The notes under the pieces: model-generated
What the model saw: the letters and a program-made list of their open reading frames with translations, nothing else
Database searches by the model: none
What the model was told of the DNA's origin: nothing
Part shown: in pieces, positions 1 to 6,523 of the stretch
Layout of the letters: every line of letters begins with the position of its first letter
Numbering within the stretch: the first letter of the stretch is position 1
Assembly: GCA_002418265.1 (NCBI GenBank)
Contig: DIDS01000023.1
Span: forward strand, 1-21,560
Length of the DNA stretch: 21,560 bases
Reading direction: 5' to 3'
Source of the DNA: Acidimicrobiia bacterium UBA5794
GTDB lineage: Bacteria > Actinomycetota > Acidimicrobiia > Spongiisociales > UBA5794
Translations under genes and position numbers: made by a program

Positions 1-108
1 ATCGTGGCTGCTGCGGTCATCATCCCGATCGGCATCCTCGTCCTGATCGCATGGCTGATCGTTCGCCTGTTCACGCCACGACGCAAGGATCAACCGGCCG
101 AAGGCTGA
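1..108 (+). CDS. C-terminal end of a membrane protein (partial)
   Basis: Only the last 35 codons lie in the window, ending at TGA 106-108. The visible peptide has about 23 hydrophobic residues (rich in I, V, L and A, with one Trp) followed by a short basic and polar tail containing RLFTPRRKD. This is a final transmembrane helix with a positively charged, probably cytoplasmic, tail. Several families of actinomycete membrane proteins (DUF4349 proteins, for example) end this way, but that is only a resemblance in layout. It converges on the phosphotransferase gene ending at 208, and a 26-bp hairpin lies between the two. The function cannot be assigned from this fragment. Confidence 0.6.
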   Translation: MVAAAVIIPIGILVLIAWLIVRLFTPRRKDQPAEG

Positions 109-119
109 TCCAGAGAAAC

Positions 120-177
120 ACGCGTACCCAGGGTTCCAGCCCCCCAAAAACGGGGGGCTGGAACCCTGGGTACGCGT
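120..177. terminator. Long perfect hairpin, probable bidirectional terminator (copy 1)
   Basis: Arms 120-145 and 152-177 pair perfectly over 26 bp around the 6-base loop AAAAAC. The inner stem is six C against six G. The outer 17 bases of the arm (CGCGTACCCAGGGTTCC, from 121) recur exactly in the hairpin at 3983-4038. It lies 11 bases after the stop of the + gene and 30 bases beyond the stop of the - gene, so it separates two convergent genes. There is no clean U-tract on either side, so it is not a textbook intrinsic terminator. It may stop polymerase, block read-through or stabilise 3' ends. Confidence 0.75.
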
Positions 178-207
178 TCTGAGCGTGATGTTCGGTCCAT
201 TGCGACT

Positions 208-2580
208 TCACAAAGAGACGGTTCCTGCGGTTCCGTCGACCGTGATCGTGTCACCGTCGCTGATTCGGGTGGTTGCATCGCCTGTCGCCAGAACCGACGG
301 GATGTCGTACTCACGAGCAAGGATTGCCGTGTGGGACAGCGGGCCACCCGAATCGCACACGAACGCTCCTGCGATACCGAACAAGACGGACCAGGCAGGG
401 TTGGTGATTGGGCAGACGATCACGTCGCCGGACTGAACGCGGGCGAAATCCGTTTCCGACGTGATCACACGTGCCGTGCCGGTGCAGATGCCAGCTGCGC
501 CAGGCAACCCGACGATCGCATCCGAGTTTGCCTCAGACACCGGCGGAACTCCGAATTCTGCCTCAATCGCCCACAGCAGGGCTCCATTGATCTTCCTAGC
601 CGCCTTCGGAAGGCCGCGGATGTCTGGTGGGGGTCCCCCCGAAACTCCGTATGTGGGGGGTCCGGGATGGGCGAACGTCCATGCACGTTCGCCACGACGC
701 CGTCGGACCGTCTCGAATCTGTCACCATCATTGCTCTCAAGGCAGTTGCGCGCCTCAGCATTGGTCAAGAAGAAGACGTCCTCGGAATCTGCGATGATTG
801 ACCGATCGGCGAGTCGCCGTCCAACCTCCAGCCACGCCATTCGCATCAACGCACCGACGGTCGATCCGAGCCAAGCGGTGTTGTCCTCGCGGGTCGGGTA
901 ATCCCTTCGTGCGGCTTCGAGGAGTCGCTCGAACTCGTCGATTCTCTCCACGGGGATCGCTTCTCGGGCTTGCCGTTCGATCTCGTCGTCCTCGAGCACA
1001 TTCGTTGGGCTCTCGAGTTCGGCCAATATCATCCGTTCGACAAGGCCGGGAAGCTCACCGATCGTCGGCCCGGACCAGTCATAGTGAACGCTCCGGAAGC
1101 CGTAAACGTTGATCCACTGATTGAGCAGCGCTCCAACACCCGGGTCCGCGGCGGCGATCCGTGTCTGGATGTCGCCGGCACCGTTGCGCAGAGCGTCAAG
1201 GGCAGCGGGTGACCGTTCGATTGCCGCTACGACGGACCGCAAGACGGTCGTTGGTTCCGACGATGCCATCGAATGACCGGTGAGGAGCCGGAGCGTTGTG
1301 GCTGCATCCCAGCTGAGATGCTGTTCGCACCACATCACGAGTTCGTGTAAGGACACGAAGTACGCCAAGGCAAGGTCGAAGTGGATGTCGGCGCCATTTT
1401 GCTCAAATGCTTCGACAGCATCGATGTGCTCGAGCAACGCCTGGTCGTCGAGTGCTTCCAAATCGACCCCATGCAACCCTTTGATGGCTTCTTGCGCCGA
1501 TGCTCGGCCGTGGAGCTCCCAATCTCTGCTGACCGAGTCAAGTCGACCAGATTCCACCAGCGCGCGTGCTGCCGCCATGCGCCGTCGCATCTCGGGATGA
1601 ACGCGCGAGATGATCCCGATCAGCCACCACGGTGGGGTCTTTCCGGATCCATCACTTCCAACGGGAATGGGACGGTTGTAGAGCTCACCATGGATCGTCG
1701 TTTCCTCAAGGCGATCAATCACCAGTCCGCTTCGCTTCGCCCACCTCGCCACTGCACCATCGCCCTGGCCGATCCCTGATGTGACGAGCGGACGAAGCGG
1801 ACCCGGATGATGGGTGGAATCCTTGGTCCAGAACCCTTCCGGAACGGGATCAGTGGGTTGTACCGGTAGTGCCGTGATCGGGCGCGCCTGCACGATGTGA
1901 AGGATCTCACCGTCGTATGCCCATTCGACGTCGACCGGGTGTCCAAGAGCTGATTCGATGTCATGGACAGCGGTTGCAACGTCGCGAATCACCTCTTCGT
2001 CGACACGATCACCCGCTCGGAGAGTGAGCTCGGAGTCCTTCATGACCCATTCGTTGCCTGATTCCGATCCGTTCAACAGACGGTCTGCGAGGCCCGTGAT
2101 ACTGGAGATGACGACTTCGGCGTCTCCCGTCGTCGGGTTGGCCGAGAACGCCACGCCAGCTGTCGTTGCGGGCACCATTTGCTGGACGATGACCGCGATC
2201 GGGTCACCATGCGCTGACGCTACGACCTTGCGCGCCGCGTCAGTTACAGCCCCAACAGTGGGAGACACATTGAGAACTGACGCGTACTGGCCCGCGTGCG
2301 ATCCATCCTGTTGATCCTCCTCCACCGCCGACGAGCGGACCGCCACGGGGCTTGCGCCAAGTGCCTGGAGTCCGGCCGTGATGGCCGCGCTGGTTTCTGT
2401 TGAATCCAGGTTGTTGGTATGCCCGACCGTGATGACGAAACCGGCCGGAACCGTCTGCCCGCAGTCAAGGAGGAGGGCAAGCCCGGTTGCTTTCGCTCCG
2501 ACCACGGATCGATCGCTCGCGTCTGACAGTGAGACGATCACGGGGTCAGTCGTGTACGCCACGGATGGACTCTCGGACAT
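208..2580 (-). CDS. Rph-like ATP-dependent phosphotransferase (PEP-synthase-type ATP-grasp plus swivelling His domain)
   Basis: A 790-residue protein. Residues about 1-240 form a PPDK_N-type ATP-grasp domain: GAKATGL with Lys30, VPAGFVIT at 44-51, VRSSAVEED at 81-89, GVAFSANPTTGD at 142-153 and VEWAYDG...IVQARPIT at 218-236. Residues about 245-685 are a helical domain I cannot match to a defined family. Residues about 690-790 are the PEP-utilizer mobile domain with GGPLSHTAILARE and phospho-carrier His750. There is no C-terminal PEP-binding barrel, so this is not PEP synthase or PPDK. The order ATP-grasp, middle domain, His domain is that of rifampicin phosphotransferase (Rph, about 865 residues). 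The substrate is inferred only by architecture and could be another small molecule. The ATG follows the upstream TGA after one base, with no Shine-Dalgarno sequence, which suggests coupling to the membrane protein gene. Confidence 0.8.
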   Translation of the reverse strand: MSESPSVAYTTDPVIVSLSDASDRSVVGAKATGLALLLDCGQTVPAGFVITVGHTNNLDSTETSAAITAGLQALGASPVAVRSSAVEEDQQDGSHAGQYASVLNVSPTVGAVTDAARKVVASAHGDPIAVIVQQMVPATTAGVAFSANPTTGDAEVVISSITGLADRLLNGSESGNEWVMKDSELTLRAGDRVDEEVIRDVATAVHDIESALGHPVDVEWAYDGEILHIVQARPITALPVQPTDPVPEGFWTKDSTHHPGPLRPLVTSGIGQGDGAVARWAKRSGLVIDRLEETTIHGELYNRPIPVGSDGSGKTPPWWLIGIISRVHPEMRRRMAAARALVESGRLDSVSRDWELHGRASAQEAIKGLHGVDLEALDDQALLEHIDAVEAFEQNGADIHFDLALAYFVSLHELVMWCEQHLSWDAATTLRLLTGHSMASSEPTTVLRSVVAAIERSPAALDALRNGAGDIQTRIAAADPGVGALLNQWINVYGFRSVHYDWSGPTIGELPGLVERMILAELESPTNVLEDDEIERQAREAIPVERIDEFERLLEAARRDYPTREDNTAWLGSTVGALMRMAWLEVGRRLADRSIIADSEDVFFLTNAEARNCLESNDGDRFETVRRRRGERAWTFAHPGPPTYGVSGGPPPDIRGLPKAARKINGALLWAIEAEFGVPPVSEANSDAIVGLPGAAGICTGTARVITSETDFARVQSGDVIVCPITNPAWSVLFGIAGAFVCDSGGPLSHTAILAREYDIPSVLATGDATTRISDGDTITVDGTAGTVSL

Positions 2581-2581
2581 G

Positions 2582-3271
2582 TCAGTGATTGTCGCGGATT
2601 GAGACGATGCCAGCGGTGATGAGAAAGAGCATTCCTATGGGAAGGATGATTATCGTTAGCGACGTGCGAGCCTCAAGGAACAAGCCGAGAATCGTGAGAA
2701 TTCCTGCAGCGAGGGATGCCATACCCCAGATCCAAAGCCATCGCGGCACCCAAACGCCACGTCCGGCAGTCGCAATTGCGGCGATTCCAACACCAAGGAT
2801 CATCACGGTGGCGACCCAATCACCGATTGACGCTGCATATCCAAGAGCTCGGGCGGTTCCTATGACCGATTCGCCCGCGAGGTGGGCAGGAGCCAGCCCG
2901 AGGACGATTCCGAGCCACAGGCTGTAGGCACCCAAAACAAGTCCGGCACCCGCAGTCAGGCTGAATCGACCGACGACAGAGGCGAGTGATTCTTCACGTC
3001 CTCGGCGAAGAAGACCGAGGCCACCGATTGCCAGAAGAACGACCCCGAGCATCCAAAGCGACAGGTTGGCAACAAGGGCTGCCCCGGTGTCTGCTGCATC
3101 TGTTAGAAACTCGGCCATGGTGTCGCTGTCGAGGGCCTTGTCGAGGTCGGCCCCTGAGAATGCCCAGGCGGCTGTACCGACAAGCATGGTGATCGATCCG
3201 GTGATCGCGAGAATGCCTGATGTCCGGGCGTCGAATGCTGCCTGGACGGGTCGTGTTGTGGTATCCGTCAT
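2582..3271 (-). CDS. Six-helix integral membrane protein of unknown function
   Basis: A 229-residue protein with about six hydrophobic segments (roughly 19-39, 67-88, 103-127, 146-168, 176-199 and 203-223) and a short basic loop, RRGREE, after the second. I do not recognise the family. The ATG at 3271 is preferred over one 24 bases upstream (3295), because a purine-rich Shine-Dalgarno tract (GAGGGAAGGGA) lies directly before it, and the upstream ATG falls only about 5 bases after the predicted transcription start. The gene is divergent from a TetR regulator, and its promoter overlaps the shared dyad. It is followed after one base by the Rph-like gene, so the two are probably one TetR-controlled transcript. 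A role in export, sensing or membrane protection is possible but not shown. Confidence 0.8.
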   Translation of the reverse strand: MTDTTTRPVQAAFDARTSGILAITGSITMLVGTAAWAFSGADLDKALDSDTMAEFLTDAADTGAALVANLSLWMLGVVLLAIGGLGLLRRGREESLASVVGRFSLTAGAGLVLGAYSLWLGIVLGLAPAHLAGESVIGTARALGYAASIGDWVATVMILGVGIAAIATAGRGVWVPRWLWIWGMASLAAGILTILGLFLEARTSLTIIILPIGMLFLITAGIVSIRDNH

Positions 3272-3301
3272 GGTTGTCCCTTCCCTCGTATGCATGACTA
3301 G

Positions 3302-3334
3302 TGCAAAGTATGCAACATTATTGCATGTATTGCA
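3302..3334. promoter_or_regulatory. Dyad-symmetric candidate TetR operator in a divergent promoter
   Basis: The half-sites TGCAAAGTATGCAA (3302-3315) and TTGCATGTATTGCA (3321-3334) are inverted repeats centred on 3318. Twelve of the 16 opposing pairs match, and the mismatches sit in the middle of each half or next to the axis. Each half itself carries two TGCA cores, the spaced arrangement that a pair of TetR dimers, or one long site, would use. Leftward promoter elements TTGCAA (3335-3330) and CATACT (3312-3307) are 17 bases apart and overlap the dyad. Rightward elements TTGCAT (3321-3326) and TAGAGT (3343-3348) are 16 apart. Binding here would be expected to control both directions. Confidence 0.6.
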
Positions 3335-3342
3335 ACCCGTGA

Positions 3343-3348
3343 TAGAGT
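3343..3348 (+). promoter_or_regulatory. -10 box TAGAGT of the TetR gene, probably leaderless
   Basis: TAGAGT ends seven bases before the GTG start at 3356, which puts the predicted transcription start at or next to the start codon. No Shine-Dalgarno sequence precedes the GTG. The candidate -35 TTGCAT (3321-3326) lies inside the operator dyad, consistent with autorepression. Confidence 0.45.
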
Positions 3349-3355
3349 CACGGTC

Positions 3356-3976
3356 GTGGGAACGCTCAGAGACGAACAGAAACAGATCGCGAGGAACCGC
3401 ATCATGGAGGCTGTTGCCGGTGAACTAGCCGAGCGCGGCCTGGTGGATCTGTCGATTCCCGACGTCGCAACCCGAGCGGGTGTCTCCCAGCGTACGGTCT
3501 ACAACTACTACAACTCGAAGGAAGGGTTAGTTGCTGCGTTTGAGGTATGGGCAGAGGAGCGGCTTGAGGATCTCGGCGGTCGGCAAGTCGAAAAGGATCT
3601 ACCCGCGATGGCCGATGCGATCGAGGTCAACTTTCGATTGTTTTCAGAAATGGGCGACGTCTCGACCGCGCTCGCTCGCATCAGTGCAGCGGGCGGCTTC
3701 GGGGCTCCCCAGCTTGAGGCCACGAGCAGGATGCAACGCGCCAGGACTGAAGCTGTATCTCGCGGCGTTGAGCGGGACTATGGTGATCTCGATTTTGCTC
3801 AAGCTGCTGCCGTCACCGCCATCATCCGACAGATCATGAGCTTCGACACGTGGCATCGACTCACGGACGATTTTGGCATCGGCGGTGTCGAGGCCGGACG
3901 CACTGCTGCGTGGGTGTACCGTCTCGTTCTCGACGCGCTCGACAACGGCTCCGTCCCCTTTGAAACCGACTCGTAG
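3356..3976 (+). CDS. TetR/AcrR-family transcriptional regulator
   Basis: A 206-residue protein starting at GTG. Residues about 10-57 form the TetR N-terminal DNA-binding domain: IARNRIMEAVAGELAERG, then the helix-turn-helix around IPDVATRAGVSQRTVYNYY (34-52), then NSKEGLVAAF. The rest is a helical ligand-binding and dimerisation domain with no recognisable subfamily signature. It is transcribed divergently from the membrane protein and Rph-like phosphotransferase genes, and a dyad with TGCA cores lies in the gap. The likely role is a ligand-released repressor of that pair and of itself. The ligand is unknown; a toxic small molecule that the phosphotransferase modifies is a reasonable guess. 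A second long hairpin follows six bases after the stop. Confidence 0.93.
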   Translation: MGTLRDEQKQIARNRIMEAVAGELAERGLVDLSIPDVATRAGVSQRTVYNYYNSKEGLVAAFEVWAEERLEDLGGRQVEKDLPAMADAIEVNFRLFSEMGDVSTALARISAAGGFGAPQLEATSRMQRARTEAVSRGVERDYGDLDFAQAAAVTAIIRQIMSFDTWHRLTDDFGIGGVEAGRTAAWVYRLVLDALDNGSVPFETDS

Positions 3977-3982
3977 CTTTTC

Positions 3983-4038
3983 CGCGTACCCAGGGTTCCT
4001 ACCCCCCGTTTTTGTCGGGTAGGAACCCTGGGTACGCG
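3983..4038. terminator. Long hairpin, probable bidirectional terminator (copy 2)
   Basis: Arms 3983-4004 and 4017-4038 pair perfectly over 22 bp around a 12-base loop containing five T. The outer 17 bases (CGCGTACCCAGGGTTCC) are identical to those of the hairpin at 120-177. Inside them, pairs A-T and G-C of copy 1 are T-A and A-T here, so both arms changed while pairing was kept. The stem starts six bases after the TetR stop and ends directly at the stop codon of the DUF4389 gene on the other strand. It again separates two convergent genes. Confidence 0.75.
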
Positions 4039-4650
4039 CTAGACCTTGAGGGAGAAGGGTGGGTATTCGTCGGTCAGTGCGGCCGTGTAGGCCCATGCAC
4101 GGGCCCACCACTGGTGGAATCCAACAAAGTAGTAGTGCAACGACAACGGCAGCGAGCCGTTCACGAGTATCCAGACGAATCCCACCCACGCCACGATGAT
4201 CGTTCCGAGCGTGAGCCACGCCAGGATGAAGAAGTGGGGTAGCGCAAGGATCGTACGGATCAGAATGATTCCGAGGAACGCCAGCAGGCGGTTCTGTGGT
4301 TCGGGGGGCTCGACAACCTCGACCTGAGCCGGATGGTTCTCGTCGGTTCCGAAGGTCGGATATGCGTCGGTGGTTGCGGTGAACCAGGCAAAGACACGAC
4401 TGATCCACTCAAGGTAGATCAGCTCAAGGTTCTCGACCCAGTATGGCTTCCCACCCGTGAAGAGGATGTACCAATACCCGATCCACACGACGATCTGAAC
4501 AGCAATGGTGTAAAGGGCAAGCAAGATGATGTGGGGAATAAGCAGCAGTGGCTTGATGAACAGAACCCCCAAAGCGGCAAGCCCTCGGCTGCGTTGTTCA
4601 TCGTCAACGGGAACGACAAATGTGACGGGATAGGGGGCCTGGTCACTCAT
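4039..4650 (-). CDS. DUF4389-type membrane protein with two tandem repeats
   Basis: A 203-residue protein made of two copies of one module, about residues 20-100 and 118-200. Both copies follow the pattern R.LA.LG...I...L..PH...LA.......IV.W.G..WIL..G..P......W..R..A......T.D.YP.F. Each copy has one long hydrophobic hairpin (about 30-65 and 126-162) and an aromatic, probably interfacial C-terminal part. The PH and YP.F features are typical of DUF4389 proteins, whose function is unknown. The ATG at 4650 overlaps the TGA of the upstream AlbA_2 gene as ATGA and has a good GAGGTGG Shine-Dalgarno sequence. A much longer open frame continues upstream but overlaps the neighbour in another frame and is not credible. 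Production is probably coupled to the upstream protein. Confidence 0.88.
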   Translation of the reverse strand: MSDQAPYPVTFVVPVDDEQRSRGLAALGVLFIKPLLLIPHIILLALYTIAVQIVVWIGYWYILFTGGKPYWVENLELIYLEWISRVFAWFTATTDAYPTFGTDENHPAQVEVVEPPEPQNRLLAFLGIILIRTILALPHFFILAWLTLGTIIVAWVGFVWILVNGSLPLSLHYYFVGFHQWWARAWAYTAALTDEYPPFSLKV

Positions 4651-5435
4651 TTCCACCTCGATTGTCGGTACGTTGCAAATTCGTCTGTCAGGAGCTTTCG
4701 GGTTGAGTTTCCCATACGCACGTAAAAGTCCGCCGTTCTCTGGCCCTTTGGTTCGTTGACGAATATCGGCTGGGCTGCTGGCTCCACTTTGATCACAACG
4801 ACTTGTTCGTCGCCTACTGGCACGAATCGTGTTGAGAGAAACGTCAACGCTGGCTTTCCAAGGGTTACCTCGAGGAAGTCGTTGATCCAAAGTTCGTAGC
4901 GGTCGAGATCGGGCTCCTTCATGAGGGACAGGTCGTGGGACAATCCGATGGGTTTGCCATTGTCGTCCACCCCAATGATGAGCGTGCCTCCGTCTGCGTT
5001 GAGGAATCCCGCCACGGTCCGTGCGATGGCGAGTTCGATCCGATCGTCCCGTTCGCGAGTGTGCAGATTCCATCGAGCAGTCGACTTGAACTCCACCGTT
5101 GAGGACTCACCAGTGCGAAGGAGCTCCGTCAGGGATATGTCTGGTTCGAGCAAATCCGACCGCAGACGGAACTTGTTGGCTACAAACTCGGCAATTCCGA
5201 GGACGATGATTGATCCTCCCACTCCACCAAGGATGGAAGCCAGTCCAAGATCACCGATGCTTTGGGCATCCGCAATCAGGCTCACCAAGACACTCCCAAC
5301 ACCGGCGCCAGCGATACCGATCAGCGTCGTTTCAGCGAGTGTGAACCGCTGCGGTCCGGGTATGAGGAACCGTGCGGCGCTTCCGAAGGCGAGTCCGGCC
5401 ACCAGCATTCCAAAGATGAGGAGGCCCGTTTCCAT
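4647..5435 (-). CDS. Membrane-anchored AlbA_2 (Schlafen AAA_4-like) domain protein
   Basis: A 262-residue protein. Three hydrophobic segments (about 3-25, 33-54 and 61-86), with glycine-rich stretches such as GIAGAGVGSVL, resemble the small YeaQ/GlsB 'transglycosylase-associated' membrane proteins. A linker leads to an AlbA_2-type domain at about 108-245: ESSTVEFKSTAR (110-120), then AIARTVAGFLNADGGTLIIG (136-155), VDDNGKPIGL (156-165) and FYVRMGNSTRKL (237-248). AlbA_2 domains are usually N-terminal nucleic-acid-binding modules of regulators, so a membrane-tethered version is notable. The ATG at 5435 lacks a Shine-Dalgarno sequence but has TATCCT eight bases upstream. The gene ends in an ATGA overlap with the DUF4389 gene. 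No Walker or HTH motif is visible, and the biochemical role is unknown. Confidence 0.85.
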   Translation of the reverse strand: METGLLIFGMLVAGLAFGSAARFLIPGPQRFTLAETTLIGIAGAGVGSVLVSLIADAQSIGDLGLASILGGVGGSIIVLGIAEFVANKFRLRSDLLEPDISLTELLRTGESSTVEFKSTARWNLHTRERDDRIELAIARTVAGFLNADGGTLIIGVDDNGKPIGLSHDLSLMKEPDLDRYELWINDFLEVTLGKPALTFLSTRFVPVGDEQVVVIKVEPAAQPIFVNEPKGQRTADFYVRMGNSTRKLLTDEFATYRQSRWK

Positions 5436-5443
5436 GGATCTTG

Positions 5444-5449
5444 AGGATA
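5444..5449 (-). promoter_or_regulatory. Candidate -10 box TATCCT for the AlbA_2/DUF4389 pair
   Basis: On the minus strand, TATCCT lies eight bases before the ATG at 5435, in the 61-base gap after purM. It fits the TANNNT spacing seen at other first genes in the window and would give a near-leaderless transcript. No convincing -35 was found, so this is weak on its own. Confidence 0.3.
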
Positions 5450-5496
5450 CCGGTTGCCGGCTGTCGACTGAAGGTCAGACCGATTGTGACCGGAGG

Positions 5497-6519
5497 TCAA
5501 ACGAATTCGACGCCCCGTGCGCCTGCGGTGATTTCGCCGATCGCAACAGCGTCGAGATCGCTCGTCTCCATCGCCTTGAGCGTGGCATCGACATCGTTGA
5601 CATCGACGACCGCGACAAAACCGATTCCCATGTTGAATGCACGGAACATCTCACCGAGTGGAACAGATCCGAGACGCTGAAGAACATTGAATACGTGCGG
5701 AACCTCCCATGCTGGACGGTCGATCACCGCCCGTGTCCCTTCGGGAAGGATCCTCAGGACGTTGCCGGGAAGACCCCCTCCAGTGATGTGGGCAAGTCCA
5801 TGTGGGCGCACCCGCGCAAGGAGATTCAACACAGCTGGCGCGTACACAATCGAGGGCTGGAGCAGCACCTGTGCCGTTGGTGTGGCGGTGTCGGGAAAGT
5901 CGGCGTCGAGGGGAAGATGTTTGGCGGCGATGGCCCTGACCAGGGAGAATCCGTTTGAACGGAGATTCGGGCTCTTGATCCCGACGATGACGTCCCCGGC
6001 TTTCACATTTGCACTATCGACCTCCTCGCCGAACTCGACAATGCCGAGTGCGGTGGCTGACAGGTCGAATTGGTCGGGAGCCATCACGCCCGGATGTTCG
6101 GCGGTCTCGCCACCGAGGACGGCGATGTCCGCTGGAGCGCATGCGTCACATATTGACTCGACAAGTGTCTCGGCCCTGTCGACGTCGAGCGAACCCATGG
6201 CGATGTAGTTGGTAAGAGCGATCGGGGTGGCACCCGCGGCAACGAGGTCGTCGGCCACCATGGCAACAGCGTCGTAGCCGAGGCCCTCGAGTAAGCCAGT
6301 TTGTCTTGCAATCTCGGCCTTCGTGCCGACACCGTCGGTGGACATCATCAGCACCGGATTCCTGTACCCGACGGGAAGCTGGATTCCAGCAGCGAATCCA
6401 CCGAATCCGCCAACAGCGTCATCGGTCCACGTTGCCATGACGCGCCAACCGATCCGTTCGATGAGTTCATCGGCAGCGTCGAGGTTCACACCGGCGTCTT
6501 CATAGTTTGTCACGTGCAT
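5497..6519 (-). CDS. purM: Phosphoribosylformylglycinamidine cyclo-ligase (AIR synthetase)
   Basis: PurM closes the imidazole ring: FGAM plus ATP gives AIR, ADP and phosphate, in the cytoplasm. The 340-residue protein shows the family motifs in order: NYEDAGVNLDAADELIERI at the N-terminus, GGFGGFAAGI, STDGVGTKAEIA (the ATP and Mg region), DDLVAAGATPIALTNYIA.G and GGETAEHPG. Later come a Gly-rich HITGGGLPGNVLRILPEG segment and the C-terminal AFNMGIGFVAVV. The length matches the family. The ATG at 6519 is chosen over an in-frame codon 23 residues upstream, because the family starts here and a TGAGG Shine-Dalgarno sequence sits just before it. That sequence overlaps the purF stop codon, so purF and purM are coupled, with a four-base gap. 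Confidence 0.97.
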   Translation of the reverse strand: MHVTNYEDAGVNLDAADELIERIGWRVMATWTDDAVGGFGGFAAGIQLPVGYRNPVLMMSTDGVGTKAEIARQTGLLEGLGYDAVAMVADDLVAAGATPIALTNYIAMGSLDVDRAETLVESICDACAPADIAVLGGETAEHPGVMAPDQFDLSATALGIVEFGEEVDSANVKAGDVIVGIKSPNLRSNGFSLVRAIAAKHLPLDADFPDTATPTAQVLLQPSIVYAPAVLNLLARVRPHGLAHITGGGLPGNVLRILPEGTRAVIDRPAWEVPHVFNVLQRLGSVPLGEMFRAFNMGIGFVAVVDVNDVDATLKAMETSDLDAVAIGEITAGARGVEFV

Positions 6520-6523
6520 GACC

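Noticed and set aside
3272..3355. Rifamycin-associated element expected upstream of rph genes
   Set aside because: No GGGGCTTGC...GCAAGCCCC palindrome is present; the only dyad is the TGCA-type one assigned to TetR.
4651..5073. Long upstream extension of the DUF4389 reading frame
   Set aside because: It overlaps the AlbA_2 gene in another frame, is Arg/Ser/His-rich like a shadow frame, and the ATG at 4650 has a good Shine-Dalgarno site plus an ATGA junction.
5473..5491. GGTCA/TGACC inverted pair after purM
   Set aside because: Only five base pairs with a nine-base loop and no U-tract; too weak to call a terminator.
4921..5958. 345-codon + strand frame across the AlbA_2 and purM genes
   Set aside because: It spans two well-supported genes on the other strand and shows shadow-like composition, with no motif.
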